64,000 bases of DNA from Streptomyces sp. Sge12 (GTDB lineage: Bacteria; Actinomycetota; Actinomycetes; Streptomycetales; Streptomycetaceae). Below, in pieces: positions 55,747 through 64,000 of the stretch (position 1 is the stretch's first letter; the number at the start of each line of letters is the position of its first letter). The stretch lies in assembly GCF_002080455.1 (NCBI RefSeq), contig NZ_CP020555.1, positions 1,116,001-1,180,000 of the forward strand. Reading direction: 5' to 3'. The position numbers and the translations under genes were made by a program. The notes beneath the pieces were generated by a model that was not told where the DNA came from, ran no database searches, and was given only the letters and a program-made list of their open reading frames with translations.

Positions 55747-56376
55747 CTACGGGGCCGAACGCATCGCCAGGCCCGCGGCCAGGCCCGGAGCCGGGCTGGA
55801 GAGCACCGGCACCGGGCCCGTGACCAGGTCGGCGGCCCCGGCCATGGAGGCCTGGGCCAGCACGATGACGTCCGCGCCGGTGACGGAGCCGGCGGCCTCG
55901 GCCACCCGGGCGAGGTAGCCGGCGGTGTCACCCGCCTCGAAGCGCTCCCAGGCCCCGGCGACCACGTGGGTACGGATCGACACCGGCCGCTCGCCCGCCT
56001 CCTCGGCCAGCAGCTCCCGGGTCGGGGCGAGCGTCGACTCCAGGGCGGCCAGTACGGCGATCCGCCGGCCCGCGCGCACCGCGGCGGCCGCCATCGGCCG
56101 GTCCACCCGCAGCACCGGGACGCCGAGCGCCGGAGCCAGGGACTCCGCGGCGGCCCCGATGGTGGAACACGTCACCAGCACGGCTCCGGGCCCGGCTTCG
56201 GTGAGCAGTCGGCGCAGGGCCGGAATCACCGACTCCGGCCCTGCCGTGCGGGCCCGGTCCAGCAGCTCCGGCGCGACCAGGTGCCGTAGGACGGCTCCCG
56301 GATGGTTGCGGTCGCGCAGGGCGTCGAAGACCGGGACGTGCACGGGCGAGGTGTGCAGCAGGAGCAGATCGGTCAC
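55747..56376 (-). CDS. Aspartate/glutamate/hydantoin racemase-family protein
   Basis: 209 residues. The first catalytic Cys is in GAVLVTCSTIGAAAE near residue 70; the second is replaced (VIVLAQASMAGAA), so a two-base racemase mechanism is unlikely and a decarboxylase or isomerase relative is possible. Last gene of panD-GNAT-racemase; its GTG overlaps the stop of the GNAT gene (GTGA). Confidence 0.8.
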   Translation of the reverse strand: MTDLLLLHTSPVHVPVFDALRDRNHPGAVLRHLVAPELLDRARTAGPESVIPALRRLLTEAGPGAVLVTCSTIGAAAESLAPALGVPVLRVDRPMAAAAVRAGRRIAVLAALESTLAPTRELLAEEAGERPVSIRTHVVAGAWERFEAGDTAGYLARVAEAAGSVTGADVIVLAQASMAGAADLVTGPVPVLSSPAPGLAAGLAMRSAP

Positions 56377-56714
56377 CCGAGGCGGGTGTCCGAGGCCAGC
56401 TGCACCTTGGCCGCCAGCACGACCTCGGCGGCCGGCTCGGGCGCCTCGTCGGGGTGCTTGGCGGCCCAGCTCGCCGCGTACGGGCAGAGCGGCACCACGG
56501 GCACCCCCTCGGCGGCCGCGATCCCGTAGAAGGTCTTCACCAGTCCGCCCGCGATGCCGCGGCCCTCGTGGCCCTGCTCGACGACGGTGTGCACCGCGAC
56601 CAGGGCGTGCGGCGCGTCGGCGAGCACGAAGTACGCGATGTGGCCGACCACCGCCCCGTCCTCCACGGCGAGCAGCCGTCCGGCCTCGCGGTCGTCCTTG
56701 TACTCGATCGCCAT
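56373..56714 (-). CDS. Small GNAT-family acetyltransferase next to panD
   Basis: 113 residues of the short GNAT type (Acetyltransf_CG/NATSE-like). The acetyl-CoA loop is GHEGRGIAGGLVKTFY near residue 48, followed by VVPLCPYAASWAAKHPDE. It starts 15 bp after panD in the same direction and overlaps the racemase gene. In enterobacteria a small GNAT protein, PanZ, triggers PanD maturation; this protein is of another GNAT subgroup, so an analogous job is only a guess. Confidence 0.82.
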   Translation of the reverse strand: MAIEYKDDREAGRLLAVEDGAVVGHIAYFVLADAPHALVAVHTVVEQGHEGRGIAGGLVKTFYGIAAAEGVPVVPLCPYAASWAAKHPDEAPEPAAEVVLAAKVQLASDTRLG

Positions 56715-56729
56715 GTTCCCCGACTCCCC

Positions 56730-57149
56730 TCAGACAGCCACGGCGTGCGGGCTGCGCTGCTGATCCGTACCCGGCACCGGGGCGGAGGCGTCCGTACCCA
56801 GCTCGACGATCCGGTTGTCGCCGTCCACGTGCACGACGCGCGGCTTCAGCACCCGGGCCTCGGCGTCCTCGACCTGCGCGTAGCTGATGAGGATGACCAG
56901 GTCCCCGGGGTGCACCAAGTGCGCGGCGGCGCCGTTGATCCCGATGACCCCGGACCCGCGCTCCCCCTCGATGACGTAGGTCTCCAGCCGGGCCCCGTTG
57001 GTGATGTCCACGATGTGGACGAGCTCACCGGGCAGCAGGTCGGCCGCGTCCAGCAGATCGGCGTCCACGGTCACGGAGCCGACGTAGTGCAGGTCGGCCT
57101 GGGTGACGGTGGCCCGGTGGATCTTGGACTTGAACATGGTACGAAGCAT
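56730..57149 (-). CDS. panD: Aspartate 1-decarboxylase proenzyme
   Basis: 139 residues. Makes beta-alanine for pantothenate and CoA. Self-cleavage site Gly-Ser is in [10 protein letters not shown] (Gly24-Ser25 from MLRTMF if the first Met is the start), giving the pyruvoyl group; [18 protein letters not shown] and [20 protein letters not shown] are family hallmarks. ATG 57149 has GGGAG eight bases upstream. First gene of a three-gene operon. An imperfect CCTAC/GTAGG repeat (57213-57230) lies in its leader region. Confidence 0.95.
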   Translation of the reverse strand: MLRTMFKSKIHRATVTQADLHYVGSVTVDADLLDAADLLPGELVHIVDITNGARLETYVIEGERGSGVIGINGAAAHLVHPGDLVILISYAQVEDAEARVLKPRVVHVDGDNRIVELGTDASAPVPGTDQQRSPHAVAV

Positions 57150-57400
57150 CGGAAGACTCCCGGATTGTCTGCTCCCTGCCCGCGTGGTGCGGGTCAAGGG
57201 CGTTGGTCGGAGCCTACAACGGTTCGTAGGTCCGGTCAGCTGTCCCCCGGCATTTCAGGACTCGCGCTGACCGGAAGACCGGACGGAGGCTCTGGCGCCG
57301 CGGCCCTCCGGGCGGGTCCTGGATTTCGCCGGCATGCGATGCCGCGCACGACATCGGAGGGCAGTGTCGCTGCGGGGAGCCGGCCGGAGGGTTGTGGAAG

Positions 57401-58270
57401 TCAGTAGAGGCCCATGCGGCGGGCCGTTTCCTCACCGTGTTTCATCCGCTGGTGGGCCCCTTCGCCGAGTGCGGTCAGCACTCCGGCAACAACAGTTTCG
57501 ATGATCGCGAGGGTGGGAACGAGGCTGTCGTAGGGGGAGGGTGCGGCGACCTGGCTCGGCAGGACCACCTGCGCGTGCGCGGCCGCGGGTGAAAGCCACA
57601 CATCGGTGAAGAGGATGACCTTGCCGCCCAGTTCCTGTACGAGTTCGGCCATGGCGACCTTGTCCGGCTCGTAGCGCCGGTAGTCGAACAATACGAAGAC
57701 GTCACGCCGGTTCACCGCTGCGAGCTGCGCGGTCCGTTCGACGTCCCGGTCCGGCAGGAACCGTACGTCGTCGCGTACCTGCATGAGGTGCAGGCCGAGG
57801 TATTGGGCGAAGAGGTTCGTGAACCGGCCGCCGGCCAGGGTGATGCGGCGTTTGCCGTCGGAGAGCAGTGCGATCGCGTGTTCGAGATCGTGCGGGGGTA
57901 GTTCGGCGAGGGTCTGGGCCACCGCGGCGCTGAAGAGGTTGCTGCCGCGCTGGAGGAGGGAAAGGTCCTCGACTCCTTCGTGGCTGCGGCCGTAGTCGGT
58001 TGCCTCGTAGAGGGACAGGGGGGACGCGTTGCGTTCGTCGAGCTCTGTGCGGAGCGCGGCCTGGAAGTCGGGGAAGCCGCGGTAGCCGATCCGGTTGATG
58101 AAGCGCAGGACGGTCGGGGTGCTGACGGCGGCGCGTTCCGCGAGGACGGCCATGGTTTCGAACCCGGCTGAGGGGTAGCCGGCGAGGAGCACGCGGGCGA
58201 CCTTGCGTTCGGCCGGGCTGGCGTCGCCCAGCTTGAGGCGAATCTCGTCGGCGAGCGTGCCAGGGGCCAT
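57401..58270 (-). CDS. MurR/RpiR-family transcriptional regulator
   Basis: 289 residues: N-terminal HTH (VLAERAAVSTPTVLRFINRIGYRGFPDFQ, split here as VLAERAAVSTPTVLRF and INRIGYRGFPDF) and a C-terminal SIS domain (RRITLAGGRFTNLFAQYLG) that in this family usually binds sugar phosphates. It sits at the downstream end of the cyanophycinase/M20/ABC importer cluster in the same direction and is its most likely local regulator. The 251-bp space to panD holds nothing else I can identify. Confidence 0.9.
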   Translation of the reverse strand: MAPGTLADEIRLKLGDASPAERKVARVLLAGYPSAGFETMAVLAERAAVSTPTVLRFINRIGYRGFPDFQAALRTELDERNASPLSLYEATDYGRSHEGVEDLSLLQRGSNLFSAAVAQTLAELPPHDLEHAIALLSDGKRRITLAGGRFTNLFAQYLGLHLMQVRDDVRFLPDRDVERTAQLAAVNRRDVFVLFDYRRYEPDKVAMAELVQELGGKVILFTDVWLSPAAAHAQVVLPSQVAAPSPYDSLVPTLAIIETVVAGVLTALGEGAHQRMKHGEETARRMGLY

Positions 58271-58353
58271 GCGCTGGGTCTTCCTTCGTATGCGTGGGGG
58301 CCGGGGGCGGTTCCAAGGTCGAGCTTAGTGTCGATCGTGGGTGGGCGAGGCCC

Positions 58354-58376
58354 GCCGGAACCCCATGGATTCCGGC
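58354..58376. terminator. Hairpin between cyanophycinase and rpiR
   Basis: GCCGGAA (58354-58360) pairs with TTCCGGC (58370-58376) around a 9-nt loop, 34 bp past the cyanophycinase stop and 84 bp before the RpiR start. Either a terminator or a regulator site. Confidence 0.45.
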
Positions 58377-58409
58377 CGGCCCTGTCGCCCGGAGTGTGTC
58401 AGGGCAGAG

Positions 58410-59696
58410 TCACTCCGGGGCGACGGCTATCCGCAGTGCGGTGACGGTGTGCGCGGTGGCGTCGTCGCTGGTCCAGGCGGTGAATCCGGGTTGCTTGCTG
58501 AAGGTGACGGTGAACCGGGGGCCGCTCTCGAAGGTGTCGGCCGTGGTGGTGCGCTGGGTGCCGGCGGCCAGGGCACGGGCGGTGTTCAGGAAGGAGTAGG
58601 GGACGCCTGCGGGGTTGGCCGGGGAGTGGAAGACGTCGGAGTTGGCGGGTATGGGTGAGGCTGACAGGGGGATCAGGGGCCGCTTGCCGCTGGCGGGCCG
58701 GATCTGCCAGCGGTTGGGGTCGTAGCGGTCGCCGTTGGAGAGGTAGTTGTAGCGGGCGCCGGTCAGGGCCCATCCGGCCTGTGGGCCCTTGCTGGTTCGA
58801 GCTTGCCGGAGGTCGAGGATGGCGACGCCTTGCGGGCCGAGGACGCGCAGTCTCTCGCGGGGGGTGTTGGGATCGTCGACGACGAGCGCGGTGTTCTCTT
58901 CCAGTGCGTACACGCGGTCGTGTCCCGTGTCGGCGGCGAGTCGCAGGGCCCTGCCTTCGCGTCCGTTCGTGCCGGTGTGGGTGTCGATCAGTCCTGAGCG
59001 GAGGAAGCCGAAGCCGCCTTCGGGGAGGTACCCGAGCCGAGAGGCGTCGTCGAAGTAGCCCGGGCTGCTGCCGTCGCGCAGTCCTTCGTAGGAGTCGCCT
59101 CCGGTGATCATGTCGGCTCCGGCCGTGATCTGCGCTCCGGCGCTGGATCCGGATACGACTGACCCGGCGGCGAGCTTGGCCCGGATGGCGGCGAGAACCT
59201 TGGAGTCGGTGTGGGCGGTGCCGTGGAGCAAGGTGGTGACGTAGCGGTACTGGTCGCCGCCGCCGAAGAAGAAGCCGGTCATGGAGTTGACCTGCCGCAC
59301 GACGTCGTCGGAGTCGGCGTTGGTGATGTGGTCGAGGTCGATGGGGATCCACTGGGCGTCGGCTGCGCCGTGCTGCTCGAAGAGTCCGGCGTAGTAGGCG
59401 CCGTTGCAGGCGGAGTTGCTGCATTTCTCCGGGTCGCCTGCGTCGGGATCCTGGCTGGCGGGGACGGAGGCGGCCGTGAGGACGCCGATGCGCGCTTTCG
59501 ATCCACCTGCACGCTTGATGATCTCGCCGTAGACCTGCGCGTTGTCGGCTTTCAGGCCGCCGCCGATCAAGACGAGCGAGCCGCGGCTGCCGGTCGTGGC
59601 GCCGCTCGCTTGGGCGGCCGGGGCGAGGGCGAGGGCGAGGACGAGGACGGTGCTGCCGGTCAGTGCGGTACGGCGGGCTCCGGTGGGGACGGGCAC
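58410..59696 (-). CDS. Secreted cyanophycinase (peptidase S51 family)
   Basis: 428 residues. A signal peptide (STVLVLALALAPAAQASG) is followed by the S51 fold: GSLVLIGGGLKADNAQVYGE, RIGVLTAASVPASQDPD, TGFFFGGGDQYRYV, and the nucleophile Ser in VVSGSSAGAQITAG near residue 185. Cyanophycinases split cyanophycin (Arg-substituted poly-Asp) into beta-Asp-Arg dipeptides; an exported one would attack polymer outside the cell. A C-terminal domain of about 100 residues (from about 330) is extra to intracellular CphB. GTG 59696 has AGGAGG seven to eight bases upstream. Confidence 0.85.
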   Translation of the reverse strand: MPVPTGARRTALTGSTVLVLALALAPAAQASGATTGSRGSLVLIGGGLKADNAQVYGEIIKRAGGSKARIGVLTAASVPASQDPDAGDPEKCSNSACNGAYYAGLFEQHGAADAQWIPIDLDHITNADSDDVVRQVNSMTGFFFGGGDQYRYVTTLLHGTAHTDSKVLAAIRAKLAAGSVVSGSSAGAQITAGADMITGGDSYEGLRDGSSPGYFDDASRLGYLPEGGFGFLRSGLIDTHTGTNGREGRALRLAADTGHDRVYALEENTALVVDDPNTPRERLRVLGPQGVAILDLRQARTSKGPQAGWALTGARYNYLSNGDRYDPNRWQIRPASGKRPLIPLSASPIPANSDVFHSPANPAGVPYSFLNTARALAAGTQRTTTADTFESGPRFTVTFSKQPGFTAWTSDDATAHTVTALRIAVAPE

Positions 59697-59813
59697 GGGA
59701 TGCCTCCTGTGGGTGGGGTCGGGTGGTGGCCGGGACCGCAGCGGCGGGTGTCGGCTGCGGCCCCGGCGCGGGCCGGCAGCACGGTGCGTGGTGGGAGGGG
59801 CTGCCGGAGTGGG

Positions 59814-59854
59814 GTCCCGTACCGGGCAATGGCGCGATCAAACCGGTACGGGAC
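59814..59854. promoter_or_regulatory. 12-bp inverted repeat between M20 peptidase and cyanophycinase genes
   Basis: GTCCCGTACCGG (59814-59825) and CCGGTACGGGAC (59843-59854) are perfect arms around 17 nt, 13 bp past the M20 stop. It could be an intercistronic terminator or attenuator, or two half-sites for a regulator such as the local RpiR protein. Confidence 0.6.
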
Positions 59855-59866
59855 GTCTGGGGGAGG

Positions 59867-61081
59867 TCAGCCGGTGCGGCTGTCGCCGAGATCGGCGATG
59901 AGTGACGCCAGGAGCGCGACACGGGCCGGGACGGTCGAGGTGTCCAGCCATTCCTCCGGGGTGTGGTCGGCGCCGCCGACCGGGCCGAGGCCGTCCAGGG
60001 TGGGCACGCCGAGGCCCGCGACGAAGTTGGCGTCACCGACGCCGCCGGTGGCCGCGCCTCCCGGGCTGATCCCCAGGCCGGCGGCGATGCGCCTGGCCCG
60101 GTCGAACACGCGGCGCGAAGCGGGTGTGTCCTCCATGGGCGGGCACAGGTCCAGCTGCTCGACGGTCGCCGTGGTGCCGGAGACGGCGGGTCGTGCCACG
60201 GCTGACTCGATCGCACGGTGGGCCGCTGCGAGCCCGGCGGCGGTGGCCGAGCGCACCTCGACGCGCAGCTCGGCTTCCGGGCAGACGATATTGGTGCGGC
60301 TGCCGGCCCGTACGACACCGACGTTGACGGTGACATCGTCCCAGTGGCCGTTGAGGGACTGCAGAGCCACGACCAGGTGGGCGGCGGTCAGAGCTGCGTT
60401 CGCTCCGCGCTCCGGCTCGATGCCGGCGTGCGCTGCCCGGCCGGTGACTTTCACACGGAAGTCGGCGACACCCTTCCGGGCGACGACCAGGTCGCCGTTC
60501 TCCCGGGCACACTCCAGGGCCAGAGCGAAGTGGATTCCACGGGCTGCTGCTTCGGTCACCGGGCGGCTCGCCGGTGAGCCGATCTCCTCGTCCGGCGTGG
60601 CGAGGAAGACGAGTTCGGCGTACTGCCCTGCCCGAGCTTCCTCGAGGATCTCCACAGCGGTGATACCGGCCAGCAGGCCGGCCTTGTCATCGCTGACTCC
60701 GGGGCCTCGCGCCATATGGCCGTCGAGGTGGAAGGGCCTCGCCGCGGCGGTTCCGTCCTCGAAGACGGTGTCGAGATGAGCGACGAGCAGGAGGCGTCGT
60801 CCGCCCTGCTCGATCGGAAGGTCGCCCGGTTTGCGGGCGAGGATCACATCGCCGACAGGGTGCCCGTGAGGAGGGTCGGGAGCGAAGCGCTCGACATCGA
60901 ATCCGAGCCGCAGCAGCCGGCTCTGGGTCCAGTCGGCCATCCGGTTCACGCCGGCGGGGCTGTAGGAGCCCGAGTCGATGGCAACCAGGCCGGCGAGGTC
61001 GGCGAGGTAGCCCTCCAGGCGCGCTTCGGCATACGGAAGCAGCTCGTTGGTGTGCAGCTGCTCCCGCGAGGGGGCGGTCAC
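59867..61081 (-). CDS. M20-family metallopeptidase (carboxypeptidase/dipeptidase type)
   Basis: 404 residues. Zinc ligands in [20 protein letters not shown] and TPDEEIGS, with the catalytic Glu pair in the last; the dimerisation lid begins at [18 protein letters not shown]; the C-terminal metal His is in [10 protein letters not shown]. Typical of glutamate-carboxypeptidase-like M20A enzymes acting on small peptides. GTG 61081 overlaps the stop of the ABC ATPase gene (GTGA), so it works with the importer, probably cleaving the imported dipeptide. Confidence 0.88.
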   Translation of the reverse strand: MTAPSREQLHTNELLPYAEARLEGYLADLAGLVAIDSGSYSPAGVNRMADWTQSRLLRLGFDVERFAPDPPHGHPVGDVILARKPGDLPIEQGGRRLLLVAHLDTVFEDGTAAARPFHLDGHMARGPGVSDDKAGLLAGITAVEILEEARAGQYAELVFLATPDEEIGSPASRPVTEAAARGIHFALALECARENGDLVVARKGVADFRVKVTGRAAHAGIEPERGANAALTAAHLVVALQSLNGHWDDVTVNVGVVRAGSRTNIVCPEAELRVEVRSATAAGLAAAHRAIESAVARPAVSGTTATVEQLDLCPPMEDTPASRRVFDRARRIAAGLGISPGGAATGGVGDANFVAGLGVPTLDGLGPVGGADHTPEEWLDTSTVPARVALLASLIADLGDSRTG

Positions 61082-61842
61082 AGGACCTTCGAGAGGAACG
61101 CACGGGTGCGTTCCTGCCGGGGTTCGACAAGGACCTGGCGCGGGTCCCCGGATTCGACGACGACGCCGTCGTCCATGAAGACGGCGGTGTCACCCACTTC
61201 GCGGGCAAAGCCGATCTCGTGGGTGACCACGACCATCGTCATGCCGTCCGCCGCGAGCCGGCGCATCACGTCGAGAACGTCTCCGACCAGTTCTGGGTCG
61301 AGCGCCGAGGTGGGTTCGTCGAAGAGCATGAGTTTGGGTTTCATCGCCAGGGCTCGCGCGATGGCGACGCGTTGCTGCTGCCCGCCTGAGAGCTGGGCCG
61401 GGTAGTGGCCCGCCCGATCCCCGAGGCCCACCCGTTCCAGCAGGTGCCGGGCCTCGTCCCTGGCCTGCGACTTGTCGGTCTTGCAGACGTTGACGGGGGC
61501 TTCCATGACGTTGTCCAGTGCGGTCATGTGAGGGAAGAGGTTGAAGCGCTGGAAGACCATGCCGATGTCGCGTCGTCGCGCGGCGACTTCCTTCTCGCGC
61601 AGTTCGTGGAGCCGCGATCCGTTCTGGCGGTAGCCGACCAGGTCGCCGTCGACGGCGAGTTTGCCGCCGTCGACCCTGTCGAGGTGGTTGATGCAGCGCA
61701 GGAAGGTCGACTTGCCCGAGCCGGAGGGACCCAGCAGACAGCACACCTGTCCCCGTTCGACGGTCAGGTCGATTCCCTTGAGGACTTCGAGCTTCCCGAA
61801 GTGCTTGCGCACGCCCTGGGCGTGGACCATGGGGACGTTCAC
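61078..61842 (-). CDS. Polar amino-acid ABC transporter ATP-binding protein
   Basis: 254 residues of the GlnQ/HisP type. Walker [17 protein letters not shown]-loop [15 protein letters not shown], signature [15 protein letters not shown], Walker [18 protein letters not shown]-loop [16 protein letters not shown] 61842 follows AAGGAGG and overlaps the permease stop (GTGA). Powers uptake by the permease and binding protein upstream. Confidence 0.94.
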   Translation of the reverse strand: MNVPMVHAQGVRKHFGKLEVLKGIDLTVERGQVCCLLGPSGSGKSTFLRCINHLDRVDGGKLAVDGDLVGYRQNGSRLHELREKEVAARRRDIGMVFQRFNLFPHMTALDNVMEAPVNVCKTDKSQARDEARHLLERVGLGDRAGHYPAQLSGGQQQRVAIARALAMKPKLMLFDEPTSALDPELVGDVLDVMRRLAADGMTMVVVTHEIGFAREVGDTAVFMDDGVVVESGDPRQVLVEPRQERTRAFLSKVL

Positions 61843-62798
61843 GCTGCCGCCTCCTTGGTGTTCTTCGTGCGCGCGGGCTGGACCAGTGCGCCGGTGAGCA
61901 TGCGGCGGAGCGGTGAGATGTGGCCGCCGCGGTCCGAGCCGCGGCCGTAGCGGCGCTCCAGCCATGCCTGCGGGATGCTGAGCAGGGTGACCAGGCCCAG
62001 GTACCAGAGGCTGGCGACGACGAGCATGGGGATGACCTGGTAGTTCTGCGCGTACACGTCCTGGATGTTGGACATCAGGTCGTGCGCCGAGATGATCGAT
62101 ACCAGGGCGGTCATCTTCAGCATGTTGATCGTCTCGTTGCCCATGGGCGGGATGATCACCCGCATGGCCTGGGGCAGCACGATCCTGCGCATCGTCTGTG
62201 CGGGCCGCATGCCGAGGGAATGCGCGGCTTCGCTCTGGCCGGGGTCCACCGACTGGATGCCGGCCCGGACGATCTCCGAGGCGTACGCGGCTTCGTTGAG
62301 TCCGAGGGCCAACAGCGCTGCGACGGCCGGGGTAAGGAGGGAGTTCGTCTCGACCTGGAAGAAGGTGACGCTGGTGAAGGGGATGCCGATTTTCACGTAC
62401 TGGTAGAGGGCGGCGGCGTATCCCCAGAAGATGATCTGGACCAGCAAGGGGGTCCCGCGGAAGAACCACACGAACAGTGAGGACATGCCGTAGAGAACCG
62501 GGTTGGACGACAACCGCATCACTGCGACGAGCGTGCCCAGAAGGAGTCCGAGGGCCATCGCCGCCACGGTGAGCCACAGGGTCGTGACGAGTCCGGAGAA
62601 GATCAGGTCGGCGAAGAGGAAGCGGCCGATGATCTCCCAGTGGAGATTGCCGTTCTTCGCCAGCGATCCGGCCACACCGACGAGTGCGGTAATGGCCGCG
62701 ACAGCGGCGATCCAACGGCCGTAGTGGCGCAGCGGCACGACGGTGAGTTGCTCGGCGGCCGGGCGGTCGAGGTCCGCGGGAGCTGTGGTGGTGGTCAT
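61839..62798 (-). CDS. Polar amino-acid ABC transporter permease
   Basis: 319 residues of the HisM/GlnP family with a first isolated N-terminal helix ([19 protein letters not shown]) and five core helices; the ATPase-contacting EAA loop reads [34 protein letters not shown] and [20 protein letters not shown] are family blocks. A single permease gene implies a homodimer. Starts 2 bp after the binding-protein stop; overlaps the ATPase gene. Confidence 0.93.
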   Translation of the reverse strand: MTTTTAPADLDRPAAEQLTVVPLRHYGRWIAAVAAITALVGVAGSLAKNGNLHWEIIGRFLFADLIFSGLVTTLWLTVAAMALGLLLGTLVAVMRLSSNPVLYGMSSLFVWFFRGTPLLVQIIFWGYAAALYQYVKIGIPFTSVTFFQVETNSLLTPAVAALLALGLNEAAYASEIVRAGIQSVDPGQSEAAHSLGMRPAQTMRRIVLPQAMRVIIPPMGNETINMLKMTALVSIISAHDLMSNIQDVYAQNYQVIPMLVVASLWYLGLVTLLSIPQAWLERRYGRGSDRGGHISPLRRMLTGALVQPARTKNTKEAAA

Positions 62799-62800
62799 TT

Positions 62801-63754
62801 CTAGTCCACCGCCGCGTTCTTGGTGGCCTCCTTGACGGCGATCGAGGCGACACCGTACTTGTCGAAGATCTTTGTCACGGTTCCGTCGTCGATCAGAGCC
62901 TGCAGGGCCTTGTGGATCGCGTCGCTGAGCTGGGGCAGCTTCTTGGAGACCGCGATCCCGTTCGGCGAGGCCCCGTAGCCGCCTGCGGCAGCCGGATCGT
63001 CGACGACTTGGAAGGCGGTGCCACCGTCGGCGGTCTTGGCGGTCCATCCCGCGGCGGGTTTCGTCTGCACCTGGGCGACGACCTTGCCGGAGCGCAGGGC
63101 GAGCTGTGCGTCGGAGTCCTTGGGGAACGTCTGGATGTCGATCTCGCTCTTCCCGGCGGCCTTGCACTTCGCCTGGTGTTCCTTGAGGAGGTCCAGCTGG
63201 TTGGTGGCCGCCTGCACCGCGACCTTCTTGGCGCACAGGTCATCGAGAGTGGTGATCCTCTCGGGGTTGCCCTTGACCACCATGATCCCGGAACCGGAGA
63301 CGGAGTAGTCGACGAAGTCGACGACCGCCTGGCGCTCCTTGTTGTCCGTCATCGCCGACATCGCCGCGTCGAACTTCCCGGCCTGAATGGCCGGCACGAT
63401 GCCGTCGAACTTCTGAGGTGCGAACTCGAACTTCACACCCAGCTTGGCCCCCAGCGCCTGACCCAGGTCGTAGTCGAGGCCGGTGAGTTCCGGCTTTCCC
63501 TCGGCCACGAACATCTCGAACGGCGCGTAAGGCACGTCCGTGGCCACTCTCACGGTGCCCGCCTTCTTGATCATGTCGGGCAGTGCGTCGTGCAGCGCGG
63601 CGTCCTTCGTGACCGCTACCCCCGCGACGGTGGCCGGCTGTCCGCCGGTGGCCTTGGCGGTTTCGGCAGCGGAGTCCGAACAAGAAGTGAGTGTGGCCAG
63701 CGCGGTCGCGGCCGTCAGCGCCGTGATCAGGTTTCGTGACAGACGGGTGTTCAT
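62801..63754 (-). CDS. Polar amino-acid ABC transporter binding lipoprotein
   Basis: 317 residues, family 3 solute-binding fold. Lipobox LTSC after a short signal; [55 protein letters not shown] and [20 protein letters not shown] are the ligand-pocket blocks. The amino acid or dipeptide cannot be read with certainty; context with a cyanophycinase suggests Asp-Arg or arginine. First gene of the operon; ATG 63754 follows GGAGAGG at a somewhat long distance. Confidence 0.92.
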   Translation of the reverse strand: MNTRLSRNLITALTAATALATLTSCSDSAAETAKATGGQPATVAGVAVTKDAALHDALPDMIKKAGTVRVATDVPYAPFEMFVAEGKPELTGLDYDLGQALGAKLGVKFEFAPQKFDGIVPAIQAGKFDAAMSAMTDNKERQAVVDFVDYSVSGSGIMVVKGNPERITTLDDLCAKKVAVQAATNQLDLLKEHQAKCKAAGKSEIDIQTFPKDSDAQLALRSGKVVAQVQTKPAAGWTAKTADGGTAFQVVDDPAAAGGYGASPNGIAVSKKLPQLSDAIHKALQALIDDGTVTKIFDKYGVASIAVKEATKNAAVD

Positions 63755-63871
63755 CAGGCGTATGCCTCTCCGGTCTTCGGGCCGACGGGTGTTCGCCGTC
63801 GACTGCAACCCAGAAATTACAGAACACTCACACTGATGGCTAGATGTATCGCTCGTTACATTACCGTAACG
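63755..63871 (-). promoter_or_regulatory. Promoter region of the importer operon with a CGTTAC/GTAACG palindrome
   Basis: CGTTAC (63854-63859) and GTAACG (63866-63871) are perfect arms around ATTACC, about 100 bp upstream of the binding-protein start in an AT-richer patch. ATGTATCGCTCGTT overlapping this site recurs in looser form (ATCTACCGCTCATT, 11 of 14) at 63964-63977. A regulator site is likely; RpiR is the local candidate. From 63872 to the window end I see no coding sequence. Confidence 0.5.
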
Positions 63872-64000
63872 GCCACTGCGTCGGCCGCGAGGCTGCTGTG
63901 AGATGGCCACTGAGCTGACAAGATCGCCCCTCTCTCAGAAGAGCGGAGCGATTCGCGCTCTACATCTACCGCTCATTCGGCGTGACTTGTAAGTTCCGGT

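Overview
The window is very GC-rich DNA with strongly biased third codon positions, GTG/TTG starts, many 1-4 base gene overlaps, and families typical of actinomycetes: ergothioneine synthesis, DUF574 methyltransferase, LysX, class F sortase, Rpf/LysM/M23 muralytic enzyme, and a PAS-GAF-PP2C-ATPase phosphatase. It is almost certainly a Streptomyces chromosome. The order egtABCD, olsBA-like, sdhCAB/lysR, rmdA-like, fpg/nei, rpf, gnd resembles, as I recall it, the SCO09xx region of S. coelicolor. I see no tRNA, rRNA, CRISPR array, insertion sequence or prophage.

Layout. 1-3.6 kb: truncated amidase, O-methyltransferase, lone PemK/MazF-like protein and a PARG-like macro protein. 3.7-8.1 kb: complete egtABCD operon with every junction overlapping. 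8.0-9.8 kb: convergent acyltransferase pair resembling ornithine-lipid OlsB/OlsA. 10-16.8 kb: orphan sugar-binding lipoprotein with a DasR-like box, dodecin, HAD phosphatase, luciferase-like oxidoreductase, UvrA paralogue, histidine-phosphatase lipoprotein. 16.9-21.3 kb: sdhCAB with a divergent LysR gene and a palindrome between them. 21.4-23.3 kb: TetR regulator and FAD monooxygenase with two tandem operator-like repeats. 23.4-26.4 kb: DUF574 methyltransferase translationally coupled to a GGDEF-EAL protein (RmdA-like).

26.7-31.6 kb is a cell-surface locus: proline-rich secreted protein, DUF4239 membrane protein, two small secreted proteins with similar C-terminal anchors converging on a perfect 31-bp hairpin, a class F sortase and a polysaccharide deacetylase. 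LysX, a universal stress protein and CapA follow. 37-44.7 kb: ECF sigma factor, unknown genes, Fpg/Nei glycosylase, a secreted repeat protein, a decayed methyltransferase pseudogene, a SpoIIE-type phosphatase and a DUF6777 lipoprotein. 44.8-47.8 kb: YndJ-DUF1990-lipase-maturation-factor operon behind two perfect TTGAAC palindromes. 48.9-52.9 kb: a 57-residue peptide gene divergent from an HD-domain gene, an SDR with a zinc-ribbon-like insert, and a DMT transporter preceded by a putative leader peptide ending in TTA. 52.6-57.1 kb: Rpf-LysM-M23 protein, 6-phosphogluconate dehydrogenase, and a panD-GNAT-racemase operon. 57.4-63.8 kb: polar amino-acid ABC importer, M20 peptidase, secreted cyanophycinase and RpiR regulator, which together look like a cyanophycin-use locus.

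The best candidates for something undescribed are the sortase F locus with its shared GGS-TM-Arg tails and giant hairpin, the TTA-ending leader peptide, the cyanophycinase locus, the small peptide/HD pair, and the recurring short tandem repeats at the 3' ends of minus-strand genes.
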